This document shows positions 34,960 to 44,322 of a stretch of 64,000 nucleotides of DNA, one piece after another (the stretch's first letter is position 1; the number at the start of each line of letters is the position of its first letter). This DNA comes from Paenibacillus ferrarius (GTDB lineage Bacteria > Bacillota > Bacilli > Paenibacillales > NBRC-103111), in NCBI RefSeq assembly GCF_002027705.1, contig NZ_MBTG01000066.1, forward strand, positions 1 to 64,000, read 5' to 3'. Made by a program: the position numbers and the translations under genes. The notes below the pieces were generated by a model. The model did no database searches. It was not told the origin of the DNA and was given only the letters and a program-made list of their open reading frames with translations.

Positions 34960-35601
34960 TTATACCCCTTTGTGCAGCAAATGGGAGCGGTAGACGTATT
35001 CGAAGAGGAATTCGAACGCTTCCAGATGGCGTTTGGCTTCAAAAGCATTGGCGCCCCACGCATAGATGCCATGTTTGCGCAGCACGATGCCAGGAATGCG
35101 TGGAACAATCGCACCTTCGACTAGCTCGGCAATACGCGGGATTTCAGCGTAATTCGGCAAAATTGGAATTTCGACCTGCGCTTCCTCATCCCAGATATTA
35201 AAAGCTTTAATCAGTTCAACACCATCAACAGGAATGCTTTTGCGTTCCCAATAAAGCTCAGAAATCAAGTTGTTGAAGATGGTATGTACGTGGAAAATAG
35301 CGCCTGCGCCGGTTAAACGGTAGATTTCACTATGAATTAACGTTTCTGCCGAAGGCTTGAGGCTTGTAGCTTCAGTAGGCTGACCTTTTTCATTCACAAG
35401 CAAGAAATCTTCCGGTGTTTGTACGGATTTATCTCTTCCGCTTGAGGTGATGGCAAAAGTAAAAGCATCTGGCTCAAAGCCTCCCACACGAACGGACAAA
35501 TTGCCGCTTGTTGCCGGAAACCAGCCTCTAGCTGCCAAATTAGCTTTAATCTCGCGTAAATCAGCAAATGCTCGTTGTTTCTCTTCTAGTAGAATGCTCA
35601 T
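34960..35601 (-). CDS. mtnB: Methylthioribulose-1-phosphate dehydratase
   Basis: This 213-residue zinc enzyme of the class II aldolase fold dehydrates methylthioribulose-1-phosphate in methionine salvage. ATSGNLSVRVGG near the N-terminus, SAETLIHSEIYR and HVHTIFNN near residue 98 supply the active-site residues and zinc histidines; a further His is in LRKHGIYAWG. It overlaps mtnX by 4 bases and is the last gene of the operon. Confidence 0.95.
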   Translation of the reverse strand: MSILLEEKQRAFADLREIKANLAARGWFPATSGNLSVRVGGFEPDAFTFAITSSGRDKSVQTPEDFLLVNEKGQPTEATSLKPSAETLIHSEIYRLTGAGAIFHVHTIFNNLISELYWERKSIPVDGVELIKAFNIWDEEAQVEIPILPNYAEIPRIAELVEGAIVPRIPGIVLRKHGIYAWGANAFEAKRHLEAFEFLFEYVYRSHLLHKGV

Positions 35602-36260
35602 ATGACAGGTTCAGCCTCCAGTTGCTTCATAATATCGAAGAAGGTATCAAATGCGTAATAGGGATAGTTAAGCTGTTCGCACATGTCGATCAGATGTGCG
35701 CGTGCGAAGATGGTATCGACCAGCTTCGCGCCCTCGAAATCGGTAATGCTGTCTCCGATGATGATCCGCTCATATTTCTCAGCGGGATAAGAACGAATAA
35801 TGCTTGTTTTGCACATGCCGCAATCGGTTGTGCAATGTTCGTCACAGCGGTTTGGCCATAAAATTTCAATGGTACTGCCTTCGAAAGAGCTGGCATTGCA
35901 ATAAATATGATCAACGCTAATCGGAAATGGCTTAAGCAGCGGATAGATAAAGAAATCAATGCCGCCGCTCGTAATCAGCAGCTTAATCCCGTTGACTTGG
36001 CAATAATCAACGAACTCTTTGAAGCCATCTCGGATCACAGCGTTAGAGATAGCATAGTCGATAATTTCTTCTCTGCGTGAAGTAGGGAGAAGGGCGAACA
36101 TAGCGCCTACGCCTTGCTTGATTGAGATTTTCTTACTCAAAATTTGCTCTACAATGGCATCCCAGCCTGGTGGGTTAAAATGCTTCATGATCGCAACGAT
36201 GTTATCGTTAACGGTAATGGTACCGTCAAAGTCACAGAAGATAATGCGTTCCTTGCTCAT
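35598..36260 (-). CDS. mtnX: 2-hydroxy-3-keto-5-methylthiopentenyl-1-phosphate phosphatase
   Basis: This 220-residue HAD-superfamily phosphatase acts after MtnW in the Bacillus-type methionine salvage route. The nucleophile motif IFCDFDGTITVND is at residue 6. LLITSGGIDFFIYP and IIGDSITDFEGAK match HAD motifs II and IV. ATG 36260 overlaps the mtnW stop by 4 bases and is preferred over the TTG 15 bases upstream. Confidence 0.95.
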   Translation of the reverse strand: MSKERIIFCDFDGTITVNDNIVAIMKHFNPPGWDAIVEQILSKKISIKQGVGAMFALLPTSRREEIIDYAISNAVIRDGFKEFVDYCQVNGIKLLITSGGIDFFIYPLLKPFPISVDHIYCNASSFEGSTIEILWPNRCDEHCTTDCGMCKTSIIRSYPAEKYERIIIGDSITDFEGAKLVDTIFARAHLIDMCEQLNYPYYAFDTFFDIMKQLEAEPVI

Positions 36261-37525
36261 TCCGGAGTCCCCCAAGTATCAATAGCTGATTGCAATTCTG
36301 GATGTGTTTGGGCATAATCGCGAAGGCTGATGCCTTGTAATGTTGCGTCAATCGCTTGTCGGAAAGCATGTCCGCCTCCGATCGTACCCATGCGATGACC
36401 ATGGATGCCGCCGCCTGCGTTGACGATGACGTCTGTGCCGAAATCTCGCAGGATATGAGGCACGAGTCCTGGATGAATGCCGGCAGAAGGTACAGGGAAA
36501 CTGGCTGCAAGCTTCAAAATGGCATCAGATGAAGCATTGTAAGCATAGTCTTGATGTAAATTCTTCGTCAGCAATACGTGCTTAATCGCTAAATTTTCTT
36601 CTCTTGGCATAACGACCGAGCCGTAAGGTGAAGGGAAAAGGACCAAATCAGCTCCGGCCAAACGCATAAGCTTCCCAAGCAGTACGGACGGAGAGATGCC
36701 ATAATGCGGAGAAGGATAAGTCGCTCCCGCCAAGGCTGGGTGCGCCATGATCGGAATCGTAATCTCCGGATCGGAGCTTAGCTCGTGCAAGACATCGAAG
36801 CCGTAAGCCAAAACATTAAACAGAAGGGCATTAGCGCCTGCTGCGATCGCTTTTTTGGCTTGCGCGGCAAGCTTGGAGGTGGAGCCAGTCAGGTTAACGG
36901 CATAAAGCAGCTTTTGGCCGGTTAACTGGGTGGCCTGCTCAGCGGCTTCCAAACAAATCTCAATCCGCTTCTCCAGCGGAGTTAAAGGATTTTCGAATAA
37001 AATCTCATCGTCTTTGATCAAATCAACCCCGCCGGCCGCTTGCAAATAAAATTGCTCACGCAGCGCAGGAAGCTCATAGCCCACAACAGACTTGAAAATG
37101 CTCATCAACAAAGGTCGATCATGCACACCAAGCAAGTCTCTGACTCCTTGCATGCCGAATTTCGGACCCGAGAAGCCGGATAGAAAGTCGGAGGAGAAAG
37201 ATAAGTCGATCAGCCTGATTTTGCCATCCATCGAGAGCTTTCCGAATACGGTAACTAACAGAGCCGGAATATCGCGGCTGAAATTAACATCGGGATAGGC
37301 AATGGTGATATCCGCATAACGGCTCGAGGCCGCTTCGCCTGACGCGGGTTCATGGACCTCGACCGAAATGACTTTGCCTAAATGCTTCTCCATTTGCGCT
37401 TTTTGCGCTTCAGGGAGCTCCGTCCAGCTCCCGACGGTGAGACCAACGGCAATACTTGTTGCTTTTTTATGAAAATCGGCTTTCTCATCGAAACTCCGAT
37501 ACGTTGCTAAACAATAGGCACTCAT
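36257..37525 (-). CDS. mtnW: 2,3-diketo-5-methylthiopentyl-1-phosphate enolase (RuBisCO-like)
   Basis: This 422-residue RuBisCO-like protein tautomerises the diketo intermediate of methionine salvage and does not fix CO2. The metal and carbamate-lysine motif VDLIKDDE lies near residue 170, GGGIHGHRMGTIGGG near 385 and the N-terminal half keeps the RuBisCO fold. ATG 37525 is preferred to GTG 37537 because AGGTG is then 9 bases upstream. It lies 42 bases downstream of proC. Confidence 0.94.
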   Translation of the reverse strand: MSAYCLATYRSFDEKADFHKKATSIAVGLTVGSWTELPEAQKAQMEKHLGKVISVEVHEPASGEAASSRYADITIAYPDVNFSRDIPALLVTVFGKLSMDGKIRLIDLSFSSDFLSGFSGPKFGMQGVRDLLGVHDRPLLMSIFKSVVGYELPALREQFYLQAAGGVDLIKDDEILFENPLTPLEKRIEICLEAAEQATQLTGQKLLYAVNLTGSTSKLAAQAKKAIAAGANALLFNVLAYGFDVLHELSSDPEITIPIMAHPALAGATYPSPHYGISPSVLLGKLMRLAGADLVLFPSPYGSVVMPREENLAIKHVLLTKNLHQDYAYNASSDAILKLAASFPVPSAGIHPGLVPHILRDFGTDVIVNAGGGIHGHRMGTIGGGHAFRQAIDATLQGISLRDYAQTHPELQSAIDTWGTPE

Positions 37526-37567
37526 CGAAACATTCACCTGCTTAAGTTAGTATGAATCCTAATTCGA

Positions 37568-38437
37568 TTAGGATGATTTGGCAATCGGGCTTGGCGCAGC
37601 AATCTGCTCGCCCATTTCTTTGGCCCGCTCAGCGGAGCGGAAAACAGCTTGCGCAACGGCTTCACTAAACTGAAACCGATCGAGAGCTTCAATCGAAGCT
37701 TGCGTTGCGCCGTTAGGCGAAGTCACTTTGCGTCTCAGCTCAGCAGGATTCTCCTGTGTATGCTCAACCATATGCGCGGCGCCAAGTACAGTTTGCAGCG
37801 TCAGTTGGCGCGCATCCTCTTCCGTAAGCCCGCCTTCGATAGCAGCTTTGATCATAGCTTCCATGAAATAGTAGACATAAGCAGGACCGCTGCCCGATAC
37901 GCCGGTTACGATTTCCATTTTCTCTTCTTCGACAATCGTCACGATGCCAACAGCTTCGAACATCTGGGTAGCCAGCTGCTTGAATGTATCATTGACCTTA
38001 GCGGAGAAGCTCATTCCTGTAGCGCCTAAACCAATGGTGCTGGAGGTATTCGGCATCGTGCGAACGATTGGCATGGCCGTTTGCAATAATGCTTCTGTTT
38101 TGGCGATCGACAGCCCTGCAATCACAGAAACAAGAAGCTGCTTTTCATTCAGCAGCGGCTGCAGTTCTGCGAAAGAGGTTACGACATCTTTGGGCTTCAT
38201 GCACAACACGACAACGTCAGCTTCACGCAGAAAAGTTTCTTTTGTTTGGTTGTCGGACGTGGCTTGCAGCCCGTATTCTGAGCGTAGGAACGCCAGACGG
38301 TTTTGATCCGAACGGTTCATGACATATAAATTTTGCGGTTCGGCTACCTTGGTTTCGATGAGCCCGCGGATGATAGCTTCTGCCATCGAGCCCGCGCCGA
38401 CAAAGGCGATTTTGGCCTGTGATAAAGTTGTAGACAT
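37568..38437 (-). CDS. proC: Pyrroline-5-carboxylate reductase
   Basis: This 289-residue enzyme performs the last step of proline synthesis with NAD(P)H. The nucleotide loop IAFVGAGSMAEAIIRGL is near residue 10. The C-terminal signature GSGPAYVYYFMEAM and LTLQTVLGAAHMVE is present, as is the SPNGAT motif. AAGGAGG lies 9 bases before the ATG. It sits 27 bases after proA. Confidence 0.96.
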   Translation of the reverse strand: MSTTLSQAKIAFVGAGSMAEAIIRGLIETKVAEPQNLYVMNRSDQNRLAFLRSEYGLQATSDNQTKETFLREADVVVLCMKPKDVVTSFAELQPLLNEKQLLVSVIAGLSIAKTEALLQTAMPIVRTMPNTSSTIGLGATGMSFSAKVNDTFKQLATQMFEAVGIVTIVEEEKMEIVTGVSGSGPAYVYYFMEAMIKAAIEGGLTEEDARQLTLQTVLGAAHMVEHTQENPAELRRKVTSPNGATQASIEALDRFQFSEAVAQAVFRSAERAKEMGEQIAAPSPIAKSS

Positions 38438-38464
38438 TGTGCAAACCTCCTTAATGGTGAATTC

Positions 38465-39712
38465 TTATTCTCGTATTTGACCGTTTCCGTAGACGCGGAA
38501 TTTGGTTGATGTTAAAGCAGGCAGCCCCATAGGTCCACGAGCGTGCAGCTTTTGAGTGGAGATACCGATTTCGGCTCCGAAGCCAAATTCAAATCCATCC
38601 GTAAAACGGGTCGATGCATTATGATAAACCGCAGCAGCATCCACTTCCTGCAGGAATCTTTCAGCATTAGCGGCATCTTCCGTTACAATACACTCCGAGT
38701 GCATCGTGCCATATTCACGAATATGGGAGAGTGCTTCGTCGAGATTTTTGACGACTTTAATGGAGAGGATGTAATCCCCGTATTCCGTCTTCCAATCCTC
38801 AGTTACAGCTTCATGCATGCTAGGCACCAGCGCTCGAGCGCGCTCGTCACCGCGAAGCTCAACATGAGCACCTGTGAACGCTTCGGCAATTGCACTCAGA
38901 TGCTTTTCGGCAATCGCCTCATGTACGAGCAATGTTTCCATCGAATTGCAAACAGAAGGACGCTGAGCTTTGGCATTGATGCCAATGCGTACCGCCATAT
39001 CCAGCTGTGCACTTTCATCTATAAAAGTATGACACACACCTGCGCCTGTTTCAATGACAGGAACAGAGGCGTTATTGACAACATTTTGAATAAGTGAGCT
39101 GCCGCCCCTTGGGATCAGAACATCAATCAAGCCGTTCAACTTCAGCATTTCATCCACCGAGCTGCGATCAGCGCTGAGAATTAATTGCAGGGCATCCGCT
39201 GGAATCGCCGAACGGTGAAGTGCTTCATGCAGAACCTGGACGATGCGCTCATTGGAAAATAAGGCGGAAGAGCCTCCACGCAGCACAACCGCATTGCCAG
39301 TTTTTAGACATAACCCAGCGGCATCCACGGTTACATTGGGTCTGGCTTCATAAATAATGCCGACAACACCTAGGGGAACACGGATTTTGCGAATACGCAG
39401 GCCGTTTGGACGATCAAAGGCTTCCAGCGTATCTCCAACCGGATCCGGCAGTTCAGCAATTTGGCGAAGTCCTTCGGCAATTGCGGCAATCCGCGATTCA
39501 TTTAAAGCTAAACGGTCGAGAAGCGAAGCGCTTGTGCCTTGCTCTTTGCCTCTTTGCAAATCCTTCGCATTGGCTTCAATAATGGAATGCTGTTCAGTGA
39601 CAAGAGCATCCGCCATAAGGAGCAGTGCCGCGTTTTTTTGTTCGGTTGTCAAATTGCCCATCGTTTGAGCCGCTTGTTTGGCTAATTTTGATTTTTGAAT
39701 GACTTCACTCAT
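38465..39712 (-). CDS. proA: Glutamate-5-semialdehyde dehydrogenase
   Basis: This 415-residue enzyme reduces glutamyl-5-phosphate to the semialdehyde. The catalytic cysteine is in AQRPSVCNSMETLLVH near residue 255; IPRGGSSLI and the VYHNASTRFTDGFEFGFGAE region are also typical. GGAGG lies upstream inside the end of proS, and the genes overlap by 8 bases. Confidence 0.96.
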   Translation of the reverse strand: MSEVIQKSKLAKQAAQTMGNLTTEQKNAALLLMADALVTEQHSIIEANAKDLQRGKEQGTSASLLDRLALNESRIAAIAEGLRQIAELPDPVGDTLEAFDRPNGLRIRKIRVPLGVVGIIYEARPNVTVDAAGLCLKTGNAVVLRGGSSALFSNERIVQVLHEALHRSAIPADALQLILSADRSSVDEMLKLNGLIDVLIPRGGSSLIQNVVNNASVPVIETGAGVCHTFIDESAQLDMAVRIGINAKAQRPSVCNSMETLLVHEAIAEKHLSAIAEAFTGAHVELRGDERARALVPSMHEAVTEDWKTEYGDYILSIKVVKNLDEALSHIREYGTMHSECIVTEDAANAERFLQEVDAAAVYHNASTRFTDGFEFGFGAEIGISTQKLHARGPMGLPALTSTKFRVYGNGQIRE

Positions 39713-41441
39713 GATTCGATATACCTCCTGATTGAAAAAAGGATTGGCAATGGCTAAGCAGTTGATTGGCCATTAATTCATATTGTTTTCCGCTGCGGCG
39801 TTCTTTGCATTCTATCATTTGTTCGTTTGCTTTCTTACCTACAGTTATTCGCAATGGGAAACCTAGCAGGTCAGAATCATTGAATTTCACACCTGGACGC
39901 TCATCGCGATCATCCCACAGAACGGAGTAACCGGCATTTTGCAGGCTTGTATAAATATCTTGAGAAAGCTTCATCTGCATCTCGTCATGGACATGTACGG
40001 TAAGGAGATGAATCGAAAATGGCGCAAGAGTTTCTGGCCAAAGGATACCTTGCTCATCGTAGTGTTGTTCAATAACGGCAGCAAGCACACGGGAAACGCC
40101 AATGCCATAACAGCCCATAATGATGGGTTCAGTAACGCCATTTTCATTGCTGAATGTCGCGCCAAGCGAACGGCTGTATTTGGTGCCGAGTTTGAAGACG
40201 TGCCCAAGCTCGATTCCTTTGGCAAAGGAAAGCTCGTTGCCGCAATGGGAACATAACTCCCCTTCTGCGACATTGTGAACATCTTGAAAGGTTAACCCCG
40301 GAAGATCGCGATGAAGATCAACATGGAGCAAGTGATAATCGGGTTCGTTGGCGCCAACGATAGCATTCTTCATCCCATAGATCGACACATCTGCAATGAT
40401 TTTAACATTTTGCAGTCCGATGGGACCGATAAATCCGGGAGTTGATCCTAGCTTTAGGATGCCATCTTCGGATAGTAGAGTGACATTCTCTGCACCAATC
40501 GCTTGCTTCAGTTTGACTTCATTCAGTTCATAATCTCCTCGGAGGAGCACGATGACGGGCGTTCCATCAGCTTCCAGGGCAATCGACTTGATGATCTGAG
40601 CGGGCGATTGCTTGAAAAATTGGCCTAATTGCTTAATTGTGCTTACGCCAGGCGTATGAGTTTTTACAAGCTCAGATACTGCCGAGTCATTATTAGTGTC
40701 TAGGCTCTCTGCTAGTTGGGGTATACGACCAACGGCTTTTTCCAGATTGGCGGCATATTGGCAAGACGGGCAATGGACAATGGTATCTTCGCCGATATCG
40801 GCAAGTGCCATGAATTCATGGGTGTCGGTACCGCCGATGGCGCCGGAATCTGCTTCAACAGCTCGGAACTTCAAGCCGCATCGTGTGAAAATTCGGACAT
40901 AAGCGTTATACATGCTGGTATAGCTGTCATCAAGTCCGCTATCCGTGCGATCGAACGAGTAAGCGTCTTTCATTAGAAATTCTCGTCCGCGCAGAAGTCC
41001 AAAACGGGGTCTGCGTTCATCCCGATATTTGGTCTGAATCTGATATAGGGTAACCGGCAGCTTTTTGTAGGAATGAATCTCATCCTTCACTAGAGAAGTA
41101 ATGACTTCCTCATGGGTAGCGCCAAGGGCAAATTCCCGACCATGTCGATCTTCCAAACGCATGAGCTCTGGGCCATAAACGTCCCATCGGCCGGAAGCTT
41201 TCCACAATTCGGCAGGGTGGAGGGCAGGCATAAGCATTTCTTGAGCGCCTGCTGCATCCATTTCTTCACGGACAATCGCTTGTATATGCTGAAGAGCTTT
41301 CAGCCCTAAAGGTAAATAGGAGTAAATTCCGCTTGAGAGCTGACGGATCAAGCCCGCTCTCAGCATGAGGCGATGGCTTGCAGCTTCGGCGTCTCCCGGA
41401 ACATCGCGTTGGGTCGGGATCAGCATTCGTTGTTGTCTCAT
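39705..41441 (-). CDS. proS: Prolyl-tRNA synthetase
   Basis: This 578-residue bacterial-type enzyme has an editing (INS) domain in the middle and a C-terminal anticodon domain. Class II motifs are seen in TKYRDERRPRFGLLRGREFLMKD (motif 2) and the C-terminal part of the core, GCYGIGVSRVLAAVIEQ (motif 3). It charges tRNA-Pro. It is embedded between proB and proA, so synthetase and proline synthesis share a transcript behind a T-box. Confidence 0.96.
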   Translation of the reverse strand: MRQQRMLIPTQRDVPGDAEAASHRLMLRAGLIRQLSSGIYSYLPLGLKALQHIQAIVREEMDAAGAQEMLMPALHPAELWKASGRWDVYGPELMRLEDRHGREFALGATHEEVITSLVKDEIHSYKKLPVTLYQIQTKYRDERRPRFGLLRGREFLMKDAYSFDRTDSGLDDSYTSMYNAYVRIFTRCGLKFRAVEADSGAIGGTDTHEFMALADIGEDTIVHCPSCQYAANLEKAVGRIPQLAESLDTNNDSAVSELVKTHTPGVSTIKQLGQFFKQSPAQIIKSIALEADGTPVIVLLRGDYELNEVKLKQAIGAENVTLLSEDGILKLGSTPGFIGPIGLQNVKIIADVSIYGMKNAIVGANEPDYHLLHVDLHRDLPGLTFQDVHNVAEGELCSHCGNELSFAKGIELGHVFKLGTKYSRSLGATFSNENGVTEPIIMGCYGIGVSRVLAAVIEQHYDEQGILWPETLAPFSIHLLTVHVHDEMQMKLSQDIYTSLQNAGYSVLWDDRDERPGVKFNDSDLLGFPLRITVGKKANEQMIECKERRSGKQYELMANQLLSHCQSFFQSGGISNHE

Positions 41442-41466
41442 GTGTCAGCTCGCCTCTCTTTCTTAA

Positions 41467-42567
41467 CTAGGTCAAAGGGACCCATTCATCCCGATGAATC
41501 ACTTCAATACGGGAGACTTCGACCCGCTTCTGAACTTCATCGGTGCTTAAGCCTGCGGCGGCTTGCACCTGCCAAGCGGCGTAATTGACGACGCCGCGGC
41601 CAAGCAGCGCGCCTTCCTTGTTCAAAACCTCGACGACATCGCCAGGGTGGAAATCGCCGGTAGCGCCGATGATGCCAGCGGGGAGCAAGCTCTTGCCGCC
41701 GCTGATCAAAGCTGTCATCGCGCCTTGGTCGACAAGGATTTGTCCTTGGGGCAGCGAATGGAAGCCAACCCACTGCTTCTTCACCGGCAGATTGTTGAGC
41801 GCCGTGTCGAAGTAAGTGCCCTTGCCCGTGCCGTTCACGGCATAGGCCAAATCGCTGGGCTCGAGCACGCGCCCGATGAATACCGGCACGCCCCCGCGCA
41901 TTGCGATGCGGGCGGCTTCGACTTTGGAGCGCATGCCGCCGGTGCCGACCGCGCTCCCAGAGCCTCCAGCGAAGCTGAACAGCTCATCGCTGATGGCGTC
42001 TACGCGTTCGATGCGCTGCGCGTTCGCGTTTTTCCTTGGATCGTCCGTGTAGAGGCCGTCCATATCGGTAATGATGATCAATTTGCTAGCTTTGACCAAA
42101 TTGCCGACCAAGGCAGACAACGTATCGTTGTCGCCGAATTTCAGTTCATCGACCGAGACGGTGTCGTTCTCGTTAATGATCGGAACGACGCCGCGCTGCA
42201 GCAGCTCGTCGATCGTCATCAGCGCGTTCTGGACGCGCTTGCGGTTGGAGAAGTCGTACCGGGTCAGCAGAATTTGCGCCACGCTTACCGCGTGGGACGC
42301 AAAGGCTTCATGGTACGCTTGCATCAGAAGCGCTTGCCCGACGGCGGCAGCGGCCTGTTTCTCGTGCAGCACCTTAGGCCGTGTGCGGTAGCCGAGAGAG
42401 GTGAAGCCTGCGGCAACCGCGCCGGACGTGACGAGCAGCACTTGATTGCCGTCTTTCTGCAATTGTGCAAGCTCAGTGGCGAAGAAACGGATTTTGTCAG
42501 GGTTCAAACCGCCTGTATCTGAAGTTAGTGAGCTGCTGCCGATTTTGACAACAATGCGCTGAGTCAT
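41467..42567 (-). CDS. proB: Glutamate 5-kinase
   Basis: This 366-residue kinase phosphorylates glutamate at the start of proline synthesis. The amino-acid-kinase domain starts VVKIGSSSLTS; SGAVAAGF and INENDTVSVDELKFGDND follow, and a C-terminal PUA domain is present (about 280-360). ATG 42567 follows AAAGGATGGG; the longer frame lies in the T-box terminator. Much of the gene is GC-rich (39 of 60 bases at 41821-41880). Confidence 0.95.
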   Translation of the reverse strand: MTQRIVVKIGSSSLTSDTGGLNPDKIRFFATELAQLQKDGNQVLLVTSGAVAAGFTSLGYRTRPKVLHEKQAAAAVGQALLMQAYHEAFASHAVSVAQILLTRYDFSNRKRVQNALMTIDELLQRGVVPIINENDTVSVDELKFGDNDTLSALVGNLVKASKLIIITDMDGLYTDDPRKNANAQRIERVDAISDELFSFAGGSGSAVGTGGMRSKVEAARIAMRGGVPVFIGRVLEPSDLAYAVNGTGKGTYFDTALNNLPVKKQWVGFHSLPQGQILVDQGAMTALISGGKSLLPAGIIGATGDFHPGDVVEVLNKEGALLGRGVVNYAAWQVQAAAGLSTDEVQKRVEVSRIEVIHRDEWVPLT

Positions 42568-42602
42568 AACGATCCCATCCTTTATTTCTATATATGTATA
42601 TA

Positions 42603-42886
42603 CAAAAAAGACTCCCGTCCTTAACACATAAGGACGAAAGTCTGTTGCTTCCGCGGTACCACCTTAGATTGGCGCATGCCTCAAGGCAGCACCCACTCTA
42701 GATTCCCTAATAACAGCAGGGGGCTGTTCAACTCATCGTTGACTGTTCAGGGGCGGGTTCAGAATCGGTTCACGGCAGGCTCTCTCAGACTATGGAGCTT
42801 ACTCTCTGGCTACGTGCTTTACGTTCCTACTATTCCCATCATTACGTTGCGATATAGAAGTTTTTGAGGACTTCCTTTTTTGGTTC
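42603..42886 (-). promoter_or_regulatory. T-box leader of the pro-mtn operon (proline-type)
   Basis: On the minus strand the T-box core AAGGTGGTACCGCGG (42647-42665) precedes a terminator hairpin (CTTTCGTCCTTA...TAAGGACGGGAG, then T residues, 42603-42645). Stem I features AGTA and GTGAACC are upstream. Proline codons (CCC or CCT) lie in the expected specifier region GAACCCGCCCCTGAAC near 42741-42756. The gene content supports proline specificity; which triplet is read is not certain. Confidence 0.9.
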
Positions 42887-42891
42887 TATCT

Positions 42892-42921
42892 AGAATAGCA
42901 CGCTGATCGAATGTTTGTAAA
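42892..42921 (-). promoter_or_regulatory. Promoter of the pro-mtn operon
   Basis: On the minus strand TTTACA (42921-42916) and TATTCT (42897-42892) are separated by 18 bases, just before the T-box leader. Confidence 0.6.
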
Positions 42922-42967
42922 GAAGCAAGCACCTAATTCACCAACGCATTGAGCCTGTTCGTGGCGA

Positions 42968-44170
42968 CTACTCAAACAAATGCAGGCTGCCGATTCGCTG
43001 GACAGCTTCTTGCAATCTCTCTTCCGAAGATAGGAGTCCGAGTCGCACATATCCTTCTCCATGTGTCCCGAAGCCGATGCCCGGTGCGACCACAACTTTG
43101 GCTCCTTCGAGCAGCAGATCAGCCAAGCTTTGTGAGGTATGGCCTTTGGGGACCGGCAGCCACGAGAAGAACGAACCTTGTGAAGGACGAGCATGCCAGC
43201 CAATGCCAGCCAGTGAGGAATAGAGGGCATTGCGGCGGCTCTCATACACGTCGCGCAGCTCGGTTACACAGTCCTGCGGCCCTGTTAATGCTGTTGCGGC
43301 AGCAACTTGAATACCGCCAAAGAGAGAGCAGTAATAATGATCCTGCATCAGGTTAATAAGACGGATTACTTCTTTATTGCCGAGGGCGAACCCTACGCGC
43401 CAACCGGCCATGTTGTATGTTTTGGAAAGCGTATAGAACTCGATACCGACTTCTTTGGCACCTGGAGTTTGCAGGAAGCTCACGGGCTTCTGACCATCGA
43501 AACCGATAGCTCCGTAAGCGAAATCACTTGCCACCACGACACCATTGCGCTCTGCGAAAGCAACGGTTTCTTCATAGAAGGAGGCAGGGGCTGTGGCGCC
43601 TGTCGGATTGTTCGGATAATTAATGAACATAAGCTTGGCTCTGTTCAAATCGGACTCCTTAAGCTGGGAGTAATCAGGCAGGAAGTTATTTTCTTCCCGC
43701 AGAGGCATGAACGCCATTTCTGCGCCTGCCAGCGCTACGCCTGACCAGTAGTCTGGATAACCTGGATCGGGAACTAGGCATACATCGCCGGGATTCAGCA
43801 AGCACTGAGCGATCTCAATGAGTCCAGTTTTGCCGCCGAACAGAATCGCGACTTCTGTCTCGGGATCAAGATCGACGTTGTGATCTTCCTTGTAACGCTG
43901 GGCAACCGCTTGCTTCAAGAAAGGGAAGCCGCTGAAAGGCGGATATTTGTGATACAGCGGATTGGCTGCTGCTTCTTGGATGGATGCCACGATATGCGGA
44001 GGCGTGGGACGATCCGGATTTCCTTGGCCCAAATTGATAACGTCGTGGCCTTGTGCGATCTGTGCGTTGGCTTTGCCAACGAGCGTTGCGAAAAATTGCG
44101 TCGGTAAACCTTTCATCCGTTCAGCAGGCTGTATGGAAAAGGCGCTTGATTTCGTAGATAAATTCGTCAC
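42968..44170 (-). CDS. mtnE: Methionine-salvage aminotransferase (MtnE)
   Basis: This 400-residue fold-type I PLP aminotransferase converts 2-oxo-4-methylthiobutanoate to methionine. The N-terminal HDVINLGQGNPDRPTPPHIV, VLFGGKTGLIE-like AILFGGKTGLIEIAQ, VPDPGYPDYWSG and the PLP lysine in YTLSKTYNMAGWRVGFA strongly resemble Bacillus subtilis MtnE. It lies about 50 bases before the pro-mtn promoter on the same strand and is divergent from the DUF1572 and mtnU genes. Confidence 0.92.
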   Translation of the reverse strand: MTNLSTKSSAFSIQPAERMKGLPTQFFATLVGKANAQIAQGHDVINLGQGNPDRPTPPHIVASIQEAAANPLYHKYPPFSGFPFLKQAVAQRYKEDHNVDLDPETEVAILFGGKTGLIEIAQCLLNPGDVCLVPDPGYPDYWSGVALAGAEMAFMPLREENNFLPDYSQLKESDLNRAKLMFINYPNNPTGATAPASFYEETVAFAERNGVVVASDFAYGAIGFDGQKPVSFLQTPGAKEVGIEFYTLSKTYNMAGWRVGFALGNKEVIRLINLMQDHYYCSLFGGIQVAAATALTGPQDCVTELRDVYESRRNALYSSLAGIGWHARPSQGSFFSWLPVPKGHTSQSLADLLLEGAKVVVAPGIGFGTHGEGYVRLGLLSSEERLQEAVQRIGSLHLFE

Positions 44171-44322
44171 GGTTTAATTCACACTCCGAAGGTCGGGATT
44201 TTGATTAATATCCTTAATGTAACATGATTAAACTTTTTTTCATAGTGATGAAAATAATCGATTTTACTTCCGGCTTTCCTTGTCTTATGGTTATCCCATA
44301 GGATGAGAAAGGTGATGAGACG

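Noticed and set aside
34662-35124. Plus-strand ORFs in the region downstream of dnaD
   Set aside because: They cross a terminator, overlap mtnB on the other strand, and lack start signals or recognisable sequence.
37526-37567. SAM riboswitch ahead of mtnW
   Set aside because: Only about 40 bases separate proC and mtnW, too few for an S-box, and no S-box core was seen before mtnE either.
41563-42522. 319-residue plus-strand ORF opposite proB
   Set aside because: It exists because proB is GC-rich; the minus frame encodes a complete glutamate 5-kinase.
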